This document shows positions 34,039 to 45,053 of a stretch of 64,000 nt of DNA, piece after piece. The notes under the pieces were generated by a model. The model was not told where the DNA came from, did not search any database, and saw only the letters and a program-made list of their open reading frames with translations. The stretch spans positions 82,534,019 through 82,598,018 of the forward strand of contig OY829327.1 in NCBI GenBank assembly GCA_963691655.1, in the 5' to 3' direction. This DNA comes from Toxonevra muliebris. Its lineage: Eukaryota > Arthropoda > Insecta > Diptera > Pallopteridae. How positions within the stretch are numbered: the stretch's first letter is position 1; every line of letters starts with the position of its first letter. The translations under genes and the position numbers were made by a program.

Positions 34039-36084
34039 TAGGGCGTACCAGTTTTTTTTTTTTTTGACGGAAAAATTCTATATTCGATTATAATCGACTT
34101 TACTGAAAAAAGTATGGCGAAAAAACGGATCCTAACCCCCGTAAAATTCGTAGAAGTTTCAGTACTGCGAACTGTAGTTGTTTGAATAAAAATCGACCCA
34201 GATCTAGACCAAAAACTAGTGAAAAAGTTTTATCAAATACAGGTCAAAAATTAAAAGATAACTGGAACAAAACTGAGACCAAAATTCAAACTAAAATCGG
34301 TCAGAAATTTAAGCGGAAATTTCGGCCAAATTTCAAACTAAAACTATAATAATTTTTTAGATCGAAATTCAAACCAAGAAAAAAACCAAATTCAGGTTAA
34401 AAATCCAGATCAAAATGAGACCAAATTCAGATCAAAATCTTGATTATGAACTTTCTGATGGATTTATATTGTTAAATGATCTATTTTGAGAAAACAATTT
34501 GAAGAAAATTTTAATTTTATTTGAAAAAATTATGATGAAACAATTTGATACATCTCTATTTCTTGTGTCATTTTTGGTCGAAACAAAAACCCGAAAAAAA
34601 TTAAATTAAGATAACAGTTGATTTGGATAGTACTTTAAAACGAATTTTTAAAATATATATTCATATCACTTTTAGCATCGATATTACCATTAATATCGTT
34701 CTGGTGGTGAGTTTACGATCTCACAACTCCATAACCAAGCACTTAATTTTTATGAAAAAATAAATTCGTTCTTTATACCTGTTATACATTACTTAAAATC
34801 TTAATTTGACCAAAAAATCAATACGTTTTAAATTACAACGAGTTTCATACAGACCACGAAACGGACCAAAATTCCAACAAAAATCGACCAAAATAAGATC
34901 AAATTCAGGTCAAAACCCAGACTAAAAACCCAAAATTCATTCCAAAAAAAACTTAGACCACAACTCAGACCAATAGTTAGACAAAACTTAAGCCAAAAGG
35001 ACACCAAATACCGAACGAAAGTAAACCAAAATTCAGACAAAAACTTGTGGGAATATCTGATAAATTTTTTCATCAAAATTTGAATTTAAATTAAACAGAA
35101 ACTAGACCAAAATTCCAGACGAATTCAGACCAAATTTTAAAACAAAACTCAGACCTAACTTTAAAACAAAATTCAAACCGATTTCGGACCGAAATGCAGA
35201 CCACGATAGTATCAAAATCAAGCCAAAAATATTAACCACAACTCAAACTAAGAGTTAGATTAAAATTGATGCTAAAAAGACGCTAAACACAAATTAAAAG
35301 CAAACCAAAATTAAGACCAGAAATTAGATCAAACGCTGGTGGTCTGCAAACGCTGGAAAGCAAATCAAAATTTAGACCAAACATGGATTAAAACTCAAAC
35401 CAAATTCAGATTAAAATTCAAACTAAAATAAAACAAAATTCTGACTTACAATCAAACCAGAATTCAGATTAAAAAAACAGGCAAAAATGGAAAAGTTAAA
35501 CCAATATCAGACTAAAATTCAGTACAAAATTCAATCCAAATACTAGACCATTATCAAGCTTTCTAAAAATAAGACATTTAAAAGCTGGCGTTGAAATTGT
35601 AGATTTAATGTAGTCTGAATGTATTTAATAACCAGTTGCACTGTAACCTGCATCCTAATTGCACGCCCAGCATGGCGGCTAATCAGAATTGATTCAAATA
35701 TCTGACCCTATTTTAATATTTATATTAAATTATTAAAATAAAATATAATATAAAATAATATTTTAAATACTAAGTTTTTCGTTTGTTGAAAACATATACT
35801 TTTCAATGCTGATGGCGTTTTTTTTTTAAAAATCTAAATATTTTTGATTTCTCAAAAATGACTGTTTACTATAAGATTGTTGGGCTCTGGGAAAAAGGGT
35901 TTCAGCCTCTATAGGCCCTATAGGTTACGTTTAATATTACTGTAACTTCTATGAATTTTACGGGGGGTAGGATCCATTTTTTCCTATACCTTCTTCAGCA
36001 AAGTTTATCAGGATCAAATATAGAATTTTTCTGTCAGAGTAATTTAAAAAAAAAAAAATCGTCCATACAAATTGGTATGCCTTA
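34039..36084. mobile_element. hAT-like TIR element, TAGGGCGTACCA termini, repeat-filled
   Basis: Ends TAGGGCGTACCAG and, inward from the right, TAAGGCATACCAA. Inverted similarity continues for about 150 bp (TCTATATTCGAT, GGATCCTAACCCCCGTAAAA, TTCGTAGAAGTT). Flanks ATATACAT and ATATTCAT form an 8-bp duplication with one mismatch. The same arms form a short palindromic MITE at 44407-44710. No coding sequence; the middle is a degenerate short-period repeat. Confidence 0.76.
34190..35560 (+). repeat. Degenerate short-period repeat (ACCAAAATTCAGA-like)
   Basis: Roughly 1.3 kb built from imperfect 10-14-bp units such as GACCAAAATTCAGA, AAACTCAGACCAAA and ATTCAAACCAAA, with few T-rich interruptions (about 34440-34800). 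The unit is too degenerate for an exact period by eye. Confidence 0.7.
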
Positions 36085-36430
36085 ATATTCATACAACAAA
36101 AAACTTTAGTAAAGAATTATTTTGAGCTGTAAAAAAAGTAGGTCAAAACTTTGCTTTTTTCACCACAATCACATTTCTTTATAATGAAATGCCATTTGTT
36201 TTTTATAAGTTTACCTGTACAATCTTTATATCGATCGATTACAAAAATAAAAATTAAGCATTTTTCAGGCCCGTTATTTCACTTTCACGAAATTTGATGT
36301 GCAGACGAAATCGTGACAACACGGCAACTTAAAATGTTACTGTTTTGTACAAAATGTACAAGTTCTATGTTAAATTGTCAGTAGTGACGTAGAACGAACA
36401 AATTTTATTTCAATCAAATTGAAATCGGGA

Positions 36431-36515
36431 AATGGGACGACCAGAAAGTCAGGCATTTTGACCCATAAGATCTTTTGTACCGAAGACCCAAATTATGAAA
36501 GAAATAAAGAAAGGA
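36431..36515 (-). mobile_element. 3' fragment of the dimeric SINE
   Basis: GGGACGACCAGAAAGTCAGG, then GACCCATAAGATCTTTTGTA and a GAAAGAAATAAAGAAAGG stretch, match the 3' tail portion of the dimeric SINE copies at 8987-9429 and 40085-40481. Head and core are missing. Confidence 0.65.
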
Positions 36516-36681
36516 AGATAAATTAGATGATGTGCTTATGTATTTGTATTTAATAAACTCATTTCCAAATCAAGTTTTAATATAAGTATTTAATTTCTCA
36601 AAGAAATGATTGTTAGCAACTTCTAATGCAAAACAGCGAAAAAAACAGAAAAAAGGGTATTGTATGGGGCCGATCGCCATA

Positions 36682-37063
36682 CGTTCGCGCGCTTGCTGCA
36701 AGACTGTCATAAGTCAAAAAATCCAAAGATATCAGTAGAGGAACATTTTCTTCATACGAGGAGATTACATAATGTTATGAGTATGTTATGATTTATTTAG
36801 CCATACAAGATAAGGGGTTAAATAACAGTTATTTCTGTATATATAATTCGAAACTTTTCTTCTTTTTTTTTTTGAAGAAAATTGCGTTTAAAGTTTTCAA
36901 TGATCTACCACTACCGATAAAAAATCTTCTTACGAGAAGAGTTTCTAAGATACCGTTATGATTTTTTTTTACACAAGGTAAAGCATTAAATAACAGTTAG
37001 TTCTGTATACTTAACCCAATTTTTTTTCTTTTTAGATTATGACAGTCTTACAGCAAACGAACG
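36682..37063. mobile_element. MITE with about 30-bp inverted ends
   Basis: TTGCTGCAAGACTGTCATAA near the left end and TTGCTGTAAGACTGTCATAA inward from the right, with CGTTCG at both outer ends. Inside, a block containing TTAAATAACAGTTATTTCTG is directly repeated (TTAAATAACAGTTAGTTCTG). Non-coding; superfamily unknown. Confidence 0.62.
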
Positions 37064-38347
37064 ATATATGCATTGTTCGTATATTTAAATCAGAAAGATT
37101 TTCGCAGTCGATATTCATAATGAACTAGGTGCTTTGTTTCCTTTAGAGCCATCCTTTTAGTCGTCAGCATTGGCGTGTGCCATTGTTACATCTTAAACAC
37201 TTTCTTCCTATGTTCTGCAGTTTTTTCATACACTTTCTTTAAATGTCTTTGCTTCTCTTCTCGCTTTTTCATTTTTGTTCAAATAATTACAGTAAAGAGT
37301 AAGAGCTTGTCATTCTACGGAATAAATGATTTACTATATACATGGAAACATACGTACACACACTTGCATATTTATTCCTTTGCACTTTGCGGCATACTTG
37401 AATACTGCTGCACTTTTTGCTCCGACATGCAATGCACACATCTCTTGAGTCTAGAATTGTTTGCAACAACAGCAATTCTACTTCGAAATTGTTATTTTTC
37501 TTCTTTGAGAAGATTTTATGCAAAATGTTTTCAACATTTGCAAATGTCAACATAAATGTCAGGAAATGAACTTTTAGCGGAAACAAAAAGAAGACATGGG
37601 GTGGGGTTTGAGAGAAGCTCGTAGAAGAGACTAGCAGTTGAAAAATACACACACACACACACAATGCTTTGCGAATTGTACAGAGTGAAAGGAACTTAAA
37701 GAAGATTGCTGTAACAACACCGAACGACTGCCGTCGCCGCTAGTTTAATCACATTATTTTAGCAAAACAATTTCTGCAAATAATGAAAATTTTCACATAG
37801 ATACATTATAACAAGGAGAAAAAGTAAAAGACGATGGTTTTTTGCGGTAAATTTTAATTACAACATTTTGATTAGTTTTGCGGTGTTATAAATTGATGAG
37901 AGCTTCATTGAAGAAGAAAGTATCTACTTATGTATATGTATTTGCACGTGTTATAATTAAAACATAATTTGCCAAAATAACGAACAGGAATTATCTACAT
38001 TGAAGAGTAGATAATTTTGTCTTGCATTGGAAAATGAAAAAAGTGAAAGAAATGAGGGCAACGACGGCAAAAAGTCGAAGCCCGATAACTTATCCGATTT
38101 AATACTATTGGAAATTAAACACTGAAAGTCGCAAGAATTAAAAAAGATTTATGCGATTTATGTCAAGCTCGCATTGAAAAAAGTCCTTTAAAAATGCTAA
38201 AAACACCAAAAATAATTTGTTTACTCCATGAAGAGTATATAAATTGATTTTTACAAGCATTACAAAATGTTCGGATCTAGAAACCTTCTATGGCAGAAGT
38301 TGAGCTTCGAAAAATAACCATAGCAAGAAACTGAAAGACATTCACTC
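37064..38347. other. AT-rich DNA without a recognised gene
   Basis: Includes a (CA)n microsatellite at 37648-37664. The open frames on both strands around 37175-37660 overlap each other and look like composition artefacts. Confidence 0.5.
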
Positions 38348-39343
38348 TTATTATAGTTGTTGACGTCGACTGTCGAATGCTCGACAGCTATCAATCGGTA
38401 TCATTGTTGTCGAGTGTCGAGAGTCGATTAAGTAATCTATTACAAATCGGTATTTTGAGAGTCGAGTCGACTGTCGACTACCTAAAAAAGTGACAAGCTC
38501 TTGTCGATCCAATTTTTGTGGTCGACAGCTATTGAAAAATACCTATTTTATGTTAAACCTTGGGAAAAGAATATAAAACAACAATGAAAGTAAAAAATGT
38601 AAATCATTTTGAGGCATTAGTTGCACATATGCAGAAAAATCTGTCAATGGCTAGGAATTTCAGTAAGGGCTTAGAAAAAGTGGGCATGAAGCGAGAGTGG
38701 ACTTTAATCGCTACCAAGCTAAACAGTTTGGGTCCTCCGACGCGTGAAGACGATGAGTGGCATAAGGTAAAAAATAGATTAATCAATGTTGTTGTAAATT
38801 TCGTAAGAATTATATATGTAACAGCGAATGTGAAGCGCGAGCTACGGACGGAAGCATTTTTAATAAAAAAAAATTCTATCGTCGTTGGAAGAATGTGTAG
38901 CTATTCATGTACTTCGATGAAATGTTAAGCCCAGCCGGAGTGGTTTTGCGTGCTACTATAAACTCAGCCGGCAAAGAACTATTGACTGTCCCAGAACCAA
39001 TTCCGTCTACGCATCCAATCGCAACTCATTGATTTTATTTATATGCTTCCTTACTCTGTATATGACAGTGTAAAATATTGGAGCGGCTCCCAATATTGCG
39101 GTGCAACCGTAAAAAGTTTTCTACTGCAGAATATTTCCCAAAATTTAGAAAAGAGAATTTTTAAAAATAAATTAAACTTCAAAAAAGTTGTTTCTTTTTT
39201 CATTCACAGTGGCGTTTTCCGCTCGTTACAATCTATTAAAAATATTGTCGAGTCGATTAAGTTTCACACAATTCCGATTTCAAGTCGACTCGACAACAAA
39301 CTGGACAGTCGAGTAACTCGACGCTCGACAACCATAATAAGGG
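38348..39343 (+). mobile_element. TIR element B carrying a zeste-type Myb/SANT exon
   Basis: Inverted ends CTTATTATAGTTGTTGACG and, inward from the right, CTTATTATGGTTGTCGAGCG. Both arms are full of GTCGAC/GTCGAGT motifs (TCGACTGTCGA, AGTCGACTCGACAA), unlike elements A and C. Exact boundaries are uncertain by a few bases; flanking TTA/TAA would fit PIF/Harbinger. It is inserted within, or directly beside, an RTE endonuclease fragment. No transposase. Confidence 0.62.
38584..38933 (+). pseudogene. zeste-like Myb/SANT protein of element B (degraded second exon)
   Basis: Exon 1 (38584-38766) reads VNHFEALVAHMQKNLSMARN, then FSKGLEKVGMKREWTLIATK, LNSLGPPTREDDEWHK and a GTAAAA donor. It matches elements A and C residue for residue at the structural positions (hydrophobic helix 1, W, LNS.GPP, W) and at the intron position. 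The following sequence, in the same frame, gives TANVKRELRTEAF, which resembles the W-K..VK+KL helix of exon 2 without its VW.DWK start. No TGGG motif is found. I regard it as a decayed gene. Confidence 0.6.
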
Positions 39344-40070
39344 TGATTTTGTGTCTGAGGGTCGACGGTTGCACGTCTAGTATACTGGAAGCATGCCTAC
39401 CGTCGATCACAACATGATCGATGGAACAGTGTTGCGTAAACTCCGATATATTAAACAGTTTAAAAAATTAAACGTAAACATTACAACAAAATTTTGTCAA
39501 GAATATTCTTTGTATTGTGGAGGAGCTCGTAGAAATCGTTTTTACTCCCTCCGTCCTTCTCATCCGTCGGAGCGTGGACACAAATTGTGCTGATGTTGAA
39601 GAATTGTCTTGATACGGATTGTAGTTAGACGCTCGTTCACTGGCCAGAAAGCGCAGTCCGTTGCCAACCACAAACCCAACACCTCATTCGTGTCTCGAAT
39701 CATGGCAGTTGTAATAGATTTTACAAGGTGCACTTTTGGAGCAACCTTGTCCCGTCCATCGAATTTCCTGAATATTGCTATTCAGTTCGGTATTTATCGA
39801 GCACATCTACCAGCTGGATAGAGGCACCTTTCCTGTAAACGGTTCAGACATTCCAGGTGCATATCCTTACATCGTTGTCCTTTAAACGTGTGTAAGGATC
39901 GTCAACATGAAGGGGGTTTCCTTCATGTATATAGAAACCCGTCGCACGCATTAATTCGCTCTATGATGGGTATGAGATCACTATCCAGGAGGCGCTATGA
40001 AGAAACTGTGTCGACTTGAGATGGAGAAGCATAAGGATCGAATATGGGCTCACCCGCTTGTGAGACTGTC
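39344..40070 (-). pseudogene. RTE-clade non-LTR retrotransposon, endonuclease fragment
   Basis: Minus-strand pieces read NPLHV.DPYTRLKDNDVRI followed by CTWNV, then RKGASIQLVDVLDKYRTE, NISTICVHAPTDEKD, NDFYELLHNTKN and IDHVVIDGRHASSILDV. This order (CTWNVR, LADVL.KY, H.PT..KD, ID.V.IDGRH.S.ILDV) is the APE-type endonuclease of the RTE clade. Several frameshifts and stops separate the pieces. The fragment ends beside element B at 39343, just where the catalytic SDH block is expected; no reverse transcriptase is seen on the other side. Confidence 0.75.
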
Positions 40071-40084
40071 ACACTCTTTCTTTA

Positions 40085-40481
40085 TTATTATTATTTGAAA
40101 GAGGACGACTCGAAAGTCAGGCACTGCGACCTATAAGATCTATTGTACCAAAGCCTCAAGAAAGAAAGAAAGGCAGAGAGAAAGAAAGATAGATAAAAAA
40201 CATACCCAAGCCGAGAATCGAACTCAAGTCTCCAGAGATAAGAGTCTGGCACTCTGCCACTAGACCACCGTGGCGATGGTAGGACCTACAGTTTAACGGT
40301 GGTTCTGCCATTACCAACCAAGGTGTGTACTTGTACACATTCTTATAATTCTCATCCACTTCATATCGATAGTGAATATAAGAAGTTTATGAGAATTAAC
40401 CACCAGACCAAGACGGGAATCGAACCCGCAACCTTCGGAATGAAAGTCTATTGCACTATCCACTAGACAATCGAGGTTGTC
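40085..40481 (-). mobile_element. Dimeric tRNA-derived SINE, copy 2, with 13-bp TSD
   Basis: A perfect 13-bp duplication CACTCTTTCTTTA flanks it (40072-40084 and 40482-40494). On the minus strand the first tRNA-like unit has its A box at about 40467-40453 and B box at 40427-40416. The second unit has its A box at about 40266-40253 and B box at 40226-40213. A CTTT-rich stretch and an (AAT)n tail follow. About 45 bp of the core (the CGTTCGGAATCGGCG part) present in the copy at 8987-9429 is deleted. The intact duplication shows retroposition of the dimer as a unit. Confidence 0.88.
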
Positions 40482-40494
40482 CACTCTTTCTTTA

Positions 40495-42063
40495 CCTTAT
40501 TCCTTTCACTCCCAGGCTCCCCAAAAATATATTAAAGTTATGTACTTATAAATGTGTAAACTCTTAAATAAAAAAAAAAAAATAGATAACTCTTCAAATG
40601 CAATAAAATAAACTCATTTCTATTCGAGTATAAAAAAATTCCACTTATCTATGTCTGACAATGCTCGTCGTCAACTGATTTATCTATTAGTTCATTATTT
40701 TTATGAGTTTTTCTCAAAGCTTTTCTTGTTATTAACACTAGAGTCACCACACCACAAAAAGAATCAACCAACACACCAAAGCTGATACATCTTCGCAGCA
40801 CTACATACAAATATTACTACAACATACATATACACACTCGTAAATAAAAATACATAACTGTATCCCAAAGGACCTATAAGCTAATAATTAGCAACTGTAG
40901 AAATAAAGGCAACAACAACTTCGCGATAAGTACACATTATATCTAGAAAGAAGAAGACCTTGCCGAACGAAAAACTAATTAAAACCAGTGCAACAATTAA
41001 CAAGCCACAAATAAGTAGTAACGGCCACACAAAGGGTATCTAGCATTCTAATAAATAGAAGCAAAAATAAAATTAGAAATACAAATGGAGAAGGAAAACG
41101 ACATTTGAAATGAATCCTATTTGGCTCATAACTTATAATTCATAGAGATATGAGAACGAAACTTTAAGCATTAGCGGCAAAATTTCATTTCCTTAGAAAA
41201 TGTACATATAAATAAATGACTTTTTCGCCAAACAACATAAATTACACTTACAATGTAAAATGCTGTAAACAAAAAACACACATCTCTACCATCTCATCCC
41301 AGTTACTTAGGTATATAGAATACATATGCTGCTACTGTCTATCTATATGTATTTATTTGCTCAGTCCTGCTCACACATACCCACCGCAACAAGAAAACTT
41401 TAGGTATAGCCACTAAAATGAGGCACAAAATTTCAATTCGTTTATCTTCGTTATATGTACCATGAGCAAATTGGGAGAGTTAATTGTCGTTTGAAATTTG
41501 GAGTTTAATGTTTCTAGCTTTAAGCAATTCAGTTTTATTTTTAAATAGCCGAAAACGTTTGCGGTTTTGTAGTTGCTAGGCAAATCTTGACTTTTTCATC
41601 CCTCGCAATAAATGAGTTTTATTTTATTTTTTTTTAAATGCTTATATTTTAATGCATTTACCTTGTATTTTTTAATTAAACTTCTACTTATTTAAGCAAT
41701 TACTTGTTGTTGCAATGCACTTAAAAATGCAAATACTATAACCAAATTCAATAAAAACTATATTAATTACTATATGTATGTACAATTTAAAGCTGCATAC
41801 AATATTCAATACATATGTAGTACATAGTTAAAGTTGCACACAATATTCAATACATATGTACTACATATCTGTATATAAAGGTGGTAGAGAGTACATAAAC
41901 TTACGTACGTATACATGTAAGAGTAATTATTTTAAGCACTTCAGCTTGAGTACACGTTAATTTTAAATGCATTTTAAGCCTGTTTGTGCAGCAGCAAAGA
42001 GAAAAAGCATCAGAAGTCACAACAGCAACACGAAGCAACAATTGCAGTTTCAAAATGTACACA
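40495..42063. other. AT-rich DNA with a small tandem duplication
   Basis: Two 42-44-bp tandem units containing CAATATTCAATACATATGTA lie at 41784-41827 and 41828-41869. Otherwise A/T runs and no recognised gene. Confidence 0.55.
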
Positions 42064-42309
42064 TACAGCGCCGGTCATATCATTTCCAACCAAAATCAGT
42101 TGTACTTGACTTCTTACGTTCACTAAATTAATATTTATCAAAAATTGTTTTTATTCAAAACGAAATGTATTTATTGCAATTTATTAAAAATGTGTTGCAA
42201 ATAAAAAAAGAAAGAAGTCATATTAAATTAAAGTCTGAATTGAAGAGGTCAAAATATTTGCAACTAGATAAAGTTAATGTGAAAATTGTAGGAAAATCGA
42301 AAAAGTATT

Positions 42310-42530
42310 CAAAACTTTGTCGAATATCCATTATTAGCGATCACTGATGCACGTCTACGTGGCATTGGCTCTATTAAATGTTCCGCCTGATCGCTTCGGA
42401 ATTGCTTCCATTGCTTTTGAACATCCTCATACAGATCCTCCAGTTTCTTAAACGTATTCGTGCCAATCTTTCGCTTCACGAGCATCCAATGGCTCTCAAA
42501 TGGACTTAGATTGAAAGGAGGAGAAATAGT
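42310..42530 (-). pseudogene. Inverted duplicate of the Tc1 transposase C terminus (left arm)
   Basis: Minus-strand translation reads MLVKRKIGTNTFKKLEDLYE, DVQKQWKQFRSDQAEHLIEP and MPRRRASVIANNG, a clean Tc1 C terminus. It is the mirror image of the C-terminal coding at 43225-43400 and is better preserved than that copy. Confidence 0.8.
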
Positions 42531-42548
42531 TTATCTCAAAATTAAATT

Positions 42549-43420
42549 TTGAAAAAATATTCAATACTCAAGTCGATGATTTCGCGAATTGTTCACAGCG
42601 ATATCGTTGATCTGCGTCATAGAGGTGGAAGACCTCACAAAGAAACGTGTGGAAAAACTAACGAAATCACAAAATTGTTGAAAGCGAATCAGAAAGTGGA
42701 ACCGAGAGATATAAAAAATGCAATTCATCATCATCATCGGCCTTCAAGCGACGAACCAAAAAAAAAGTGGATTAAGCGCATACAACATTGCCGAAAACGC
42801 GTTTACTCTAAGAGAAATCGCTTAACTCATTTAAAATTCCTCAAAAATTGGACTTTTTAACAGTTGCAGAATGCTTTGTCTTCAAATGAGAGCAAATTAA
42901 CAGGTGCGGTTCTGACGGAAAATAATTTGTTAAAAGCCCACACTGACCTAGACATACACCGGGTAGAGTAAAGCACCAAGGAGGTTGTATTGTGGTCTTG
43001 AGCTGCTTTTCATCTAATAGTATGGGTCCAACGCATCATATTCGGAAAATTATGAAATACAAAGATTATGAAAAAATTTTTAAGAGAGATTATACTTCAG
43101 CACGCTAGCTTGGAAATGCCGTTTAATTGGAAGTTTCCACAGAATCATTAACCCAAAGTGCATGTCTAAATTGGTAAAAGCTTGCCTTGTCACAGAAATA
43201 TGTACAATTTCGCATTTGTCCAGTATAGTCCCTCGATCTAAACCCAATTGAGAGTCATTTGATGCTCGTGAAGCGAAAGATTGGCACGAATGCGTTTAAG
43301 AAACTGGATGTTCAAAACAATAGAAGCGAGTTCGAAACGATCAGGTGAAACATTTAATAGAGCGAATGGCACGTAGACAGTGATCGTATTCGTGTATTCG
43401 ACAAAGTTTTAAAAACTTTT
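42549..43420 (+). pseudogene. Tc1-type transposase, heavily mutated
   Basis: The N-terminal region reads ISRIVHSDIVDLRHRGGRPH and PRDIKNAIHH (paired-type HTH and the GRP hook), then a KWIKRIQHCRKRVYSKRNRL region. Across frames follow LSSNESKLTG (where Tc1 proteins have SDESKF, so Asp appears replaced by Asn), GGCIVV, SMGPTHHIRKIMKYKDY, a damaged second Asp block and DLNPIESHLMLVKRKIGTNA with the third acidic residue (Glu). This fits a DD34E Tc1 enzyme. Several stops and frameshifts; dead. Confidence 0.8.
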
Positions 43421-44082
43421 TCGATTTTCCTACAATTTTCATTTTCACTTTTTCTAGTTGCAAATTTTTTTTGACCTCTCCAATTCGGACTTTAATTTAA
43501 TATAACTTCTTTCTTTTTTTATTTGCAACATAATTTTGTACTTTTAATTTTTTATAATAAATGAAAATAAATACACGTTGTTTTGAATAAAAAATTTTTG
43601 ATAAAAATTATTTTAGTGAACTTAAGTAGTCATTTAAAGTACAAGTGATTTTGGTTGCAAATGATATGACCGGCACTGTATGTTGTGTGTTTTGTGCATG
43701 CGGCAAATATAATCTCAAAATATATTATTTTTCCTATTCAAATATCGGCTCATTTGGGTTTGTGCAAACAAGATTCATAAACTTAAAAAATTATCACAAA
43801 AATCGATCACAAAAATCGGTATAAATTACAATGCATGATTACTTCATAAACTATACGAATATACGAAAGATTTATAGTAAATAGAAGATGACTGCAAAGT
43901 TATATAATGTATAGTGTTTATTCCCAAAGTAAACCGTGATGCAACACTGCCGTCATTGCCCATTGTGTATATTGTATAGTGTCCGACCGAAACCGACTTT
44001 TTTGGCCGAAACCGAAACCGAATTTCGGTCATTTTTCTAATATTCGTCCGAAACCGAAACTTTTTAATATATATGTATGTAT

Positions 44083-44328
44083 CAGTGGTCATAAGGCATA
44101 ACAGAATAAATGTGTTTTTTGTATTTTACAGGAGAGCACTTCAAAGGTTCAAGTGCTAAGAGTAATCAGGTTGGGTTGTGCTATTTGTCCGCCCTAATAT
44201 CTCGTAACCACTGAACCGATAGTCATACAATTCTGACACAATATGAAAACGGATATGAAGATTCAAATTATGATAATAACTCGAATTCGACAAAACTCGA
44301 GTTATGTTGTTATTGCTTGTGACCACAG
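44083..44328. mobile_element. Nested MITE, CAGTGGTCA termini
   Basis: Ends CAGTGGTCATAAGGCATAAC and, inward from the right, CTGTGGTCACAAGCAATAAC. Length 246 bp. The CAGTG-type end suggests hAT, but the flanking 8-mers GTATGTAT and ATATGTTA match only partly. Confidence 0.6.
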
Positions 44329-44406
44329 ATATGTTAAAAACAAAATTCAAATCATTTTAATTTTTTTTTAGTTAAAACTCAAAAAAAAAAAAAAATCCAT
44401 GTACAT

Positions 44407-44710
44407 TCGGGCGTACCAATTTTTTTTTTTTTTTTTTTTTGAAAAGTACGTTGATAGAAAAATCCTATATTCGATTCTGATCAACTTTGGCGAAGAAAGT
44501 ATGGCAAAAAATGGATCCTACCCCCCCGTAAAATTCGAAGAAGTTTCAGTACGACTGTAGTTGTTTGAATAAAAACCGATAGTTACTTTTAATATTACTT
44601 TAACTTCTACGAATTTTACGGGGGGTAAGCTCCATTTTTTTTTCATATAATATGGAACTCTTTTGTCGCTACTCCGAAAAAATGTCATCCATACAAATTG
44701 GTACGCCCTA
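44407..44710. mobile_element. Palindromic MITE, same family as 34039-36084
   Basis: A 304-bp nearly complete palindrome: left arm TCGGGCGTACCAATTTT and TCCTATATTCGATTCTGAT, right arm inward TAGGGCGTACCAATTTGT, with CCCCCCGTAAAATTCG in both arms. Flanks ATGTACAT and ATATACAT form an 8-bp duplication with one mismatch. Confidence 0.8.
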
Positions 44711-45053
44711 ATATACATACTTATATATGTATATATAAAATAACAAAAATATTATTTTAACAATAAAGAAAATACATATTAAAGGCACTAAAAAAAATAC
44801 ATTTTGTGGTATAGGTACAAATGAAATTCACATTTTTATTTTAATATTCAAAATTGAATAACTTTATGTTATATGCTAAAAATAAAAACAGTCCTTTGCG
44901 TACTGAGATGCAATTTAGAGTAAAACTTATAAAGTTTCGGTTTCGGCCAAATATTCGGCCATATTTTTTGCCGAAACAGAAACTTAGCCGAAAACGTATT
45001 TTTGGCCGAAACCGTAGCCGAAACCGAATATTCAGTCGGACACTAATATTGTA

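Larger units (their letters stand above)
42066..43678 (+). mobile_element. Tc1-like element with about 455-bp inverted arms
   Basis: Ends CAGCGCCGGTCATATCATTT and, inward from the right, CAGTGCCGGTCATATCATTT, flanked by TA (42064-42065, 43679-43680). Inverted similarity runs on through about 455 bp on each side (42066-42520 and 43225-43678) and includes the 3' coding part of the transposase. Middle part single copy. Confidence 0.85.
43977..45045. mobile_element. hAT-like element, TAGTGTCCGAC termini, perfect 8-bp TSD
   Basis: Ends TAGTGTCCGACCGAA and, inward from the right, TAGTGTCCGACTGAA, flanked by ATATTGTA on both sides (43969-43976, 45046-45053). Both arms are packed with CCGAAAC/GGTTTCGGC motifs, likely binding-site clusters (inference). 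Two other MITEs are nested inside (44083-44328, 44407-44710). Non-coding. Confidence 0.85.

Noticed and set aside
37175..37664. Opposed open frames of about 125 codons
   Set aside because: They are mutual antisense frames in AT-rich DNA next to a CA repeat, without protein-like pattern.
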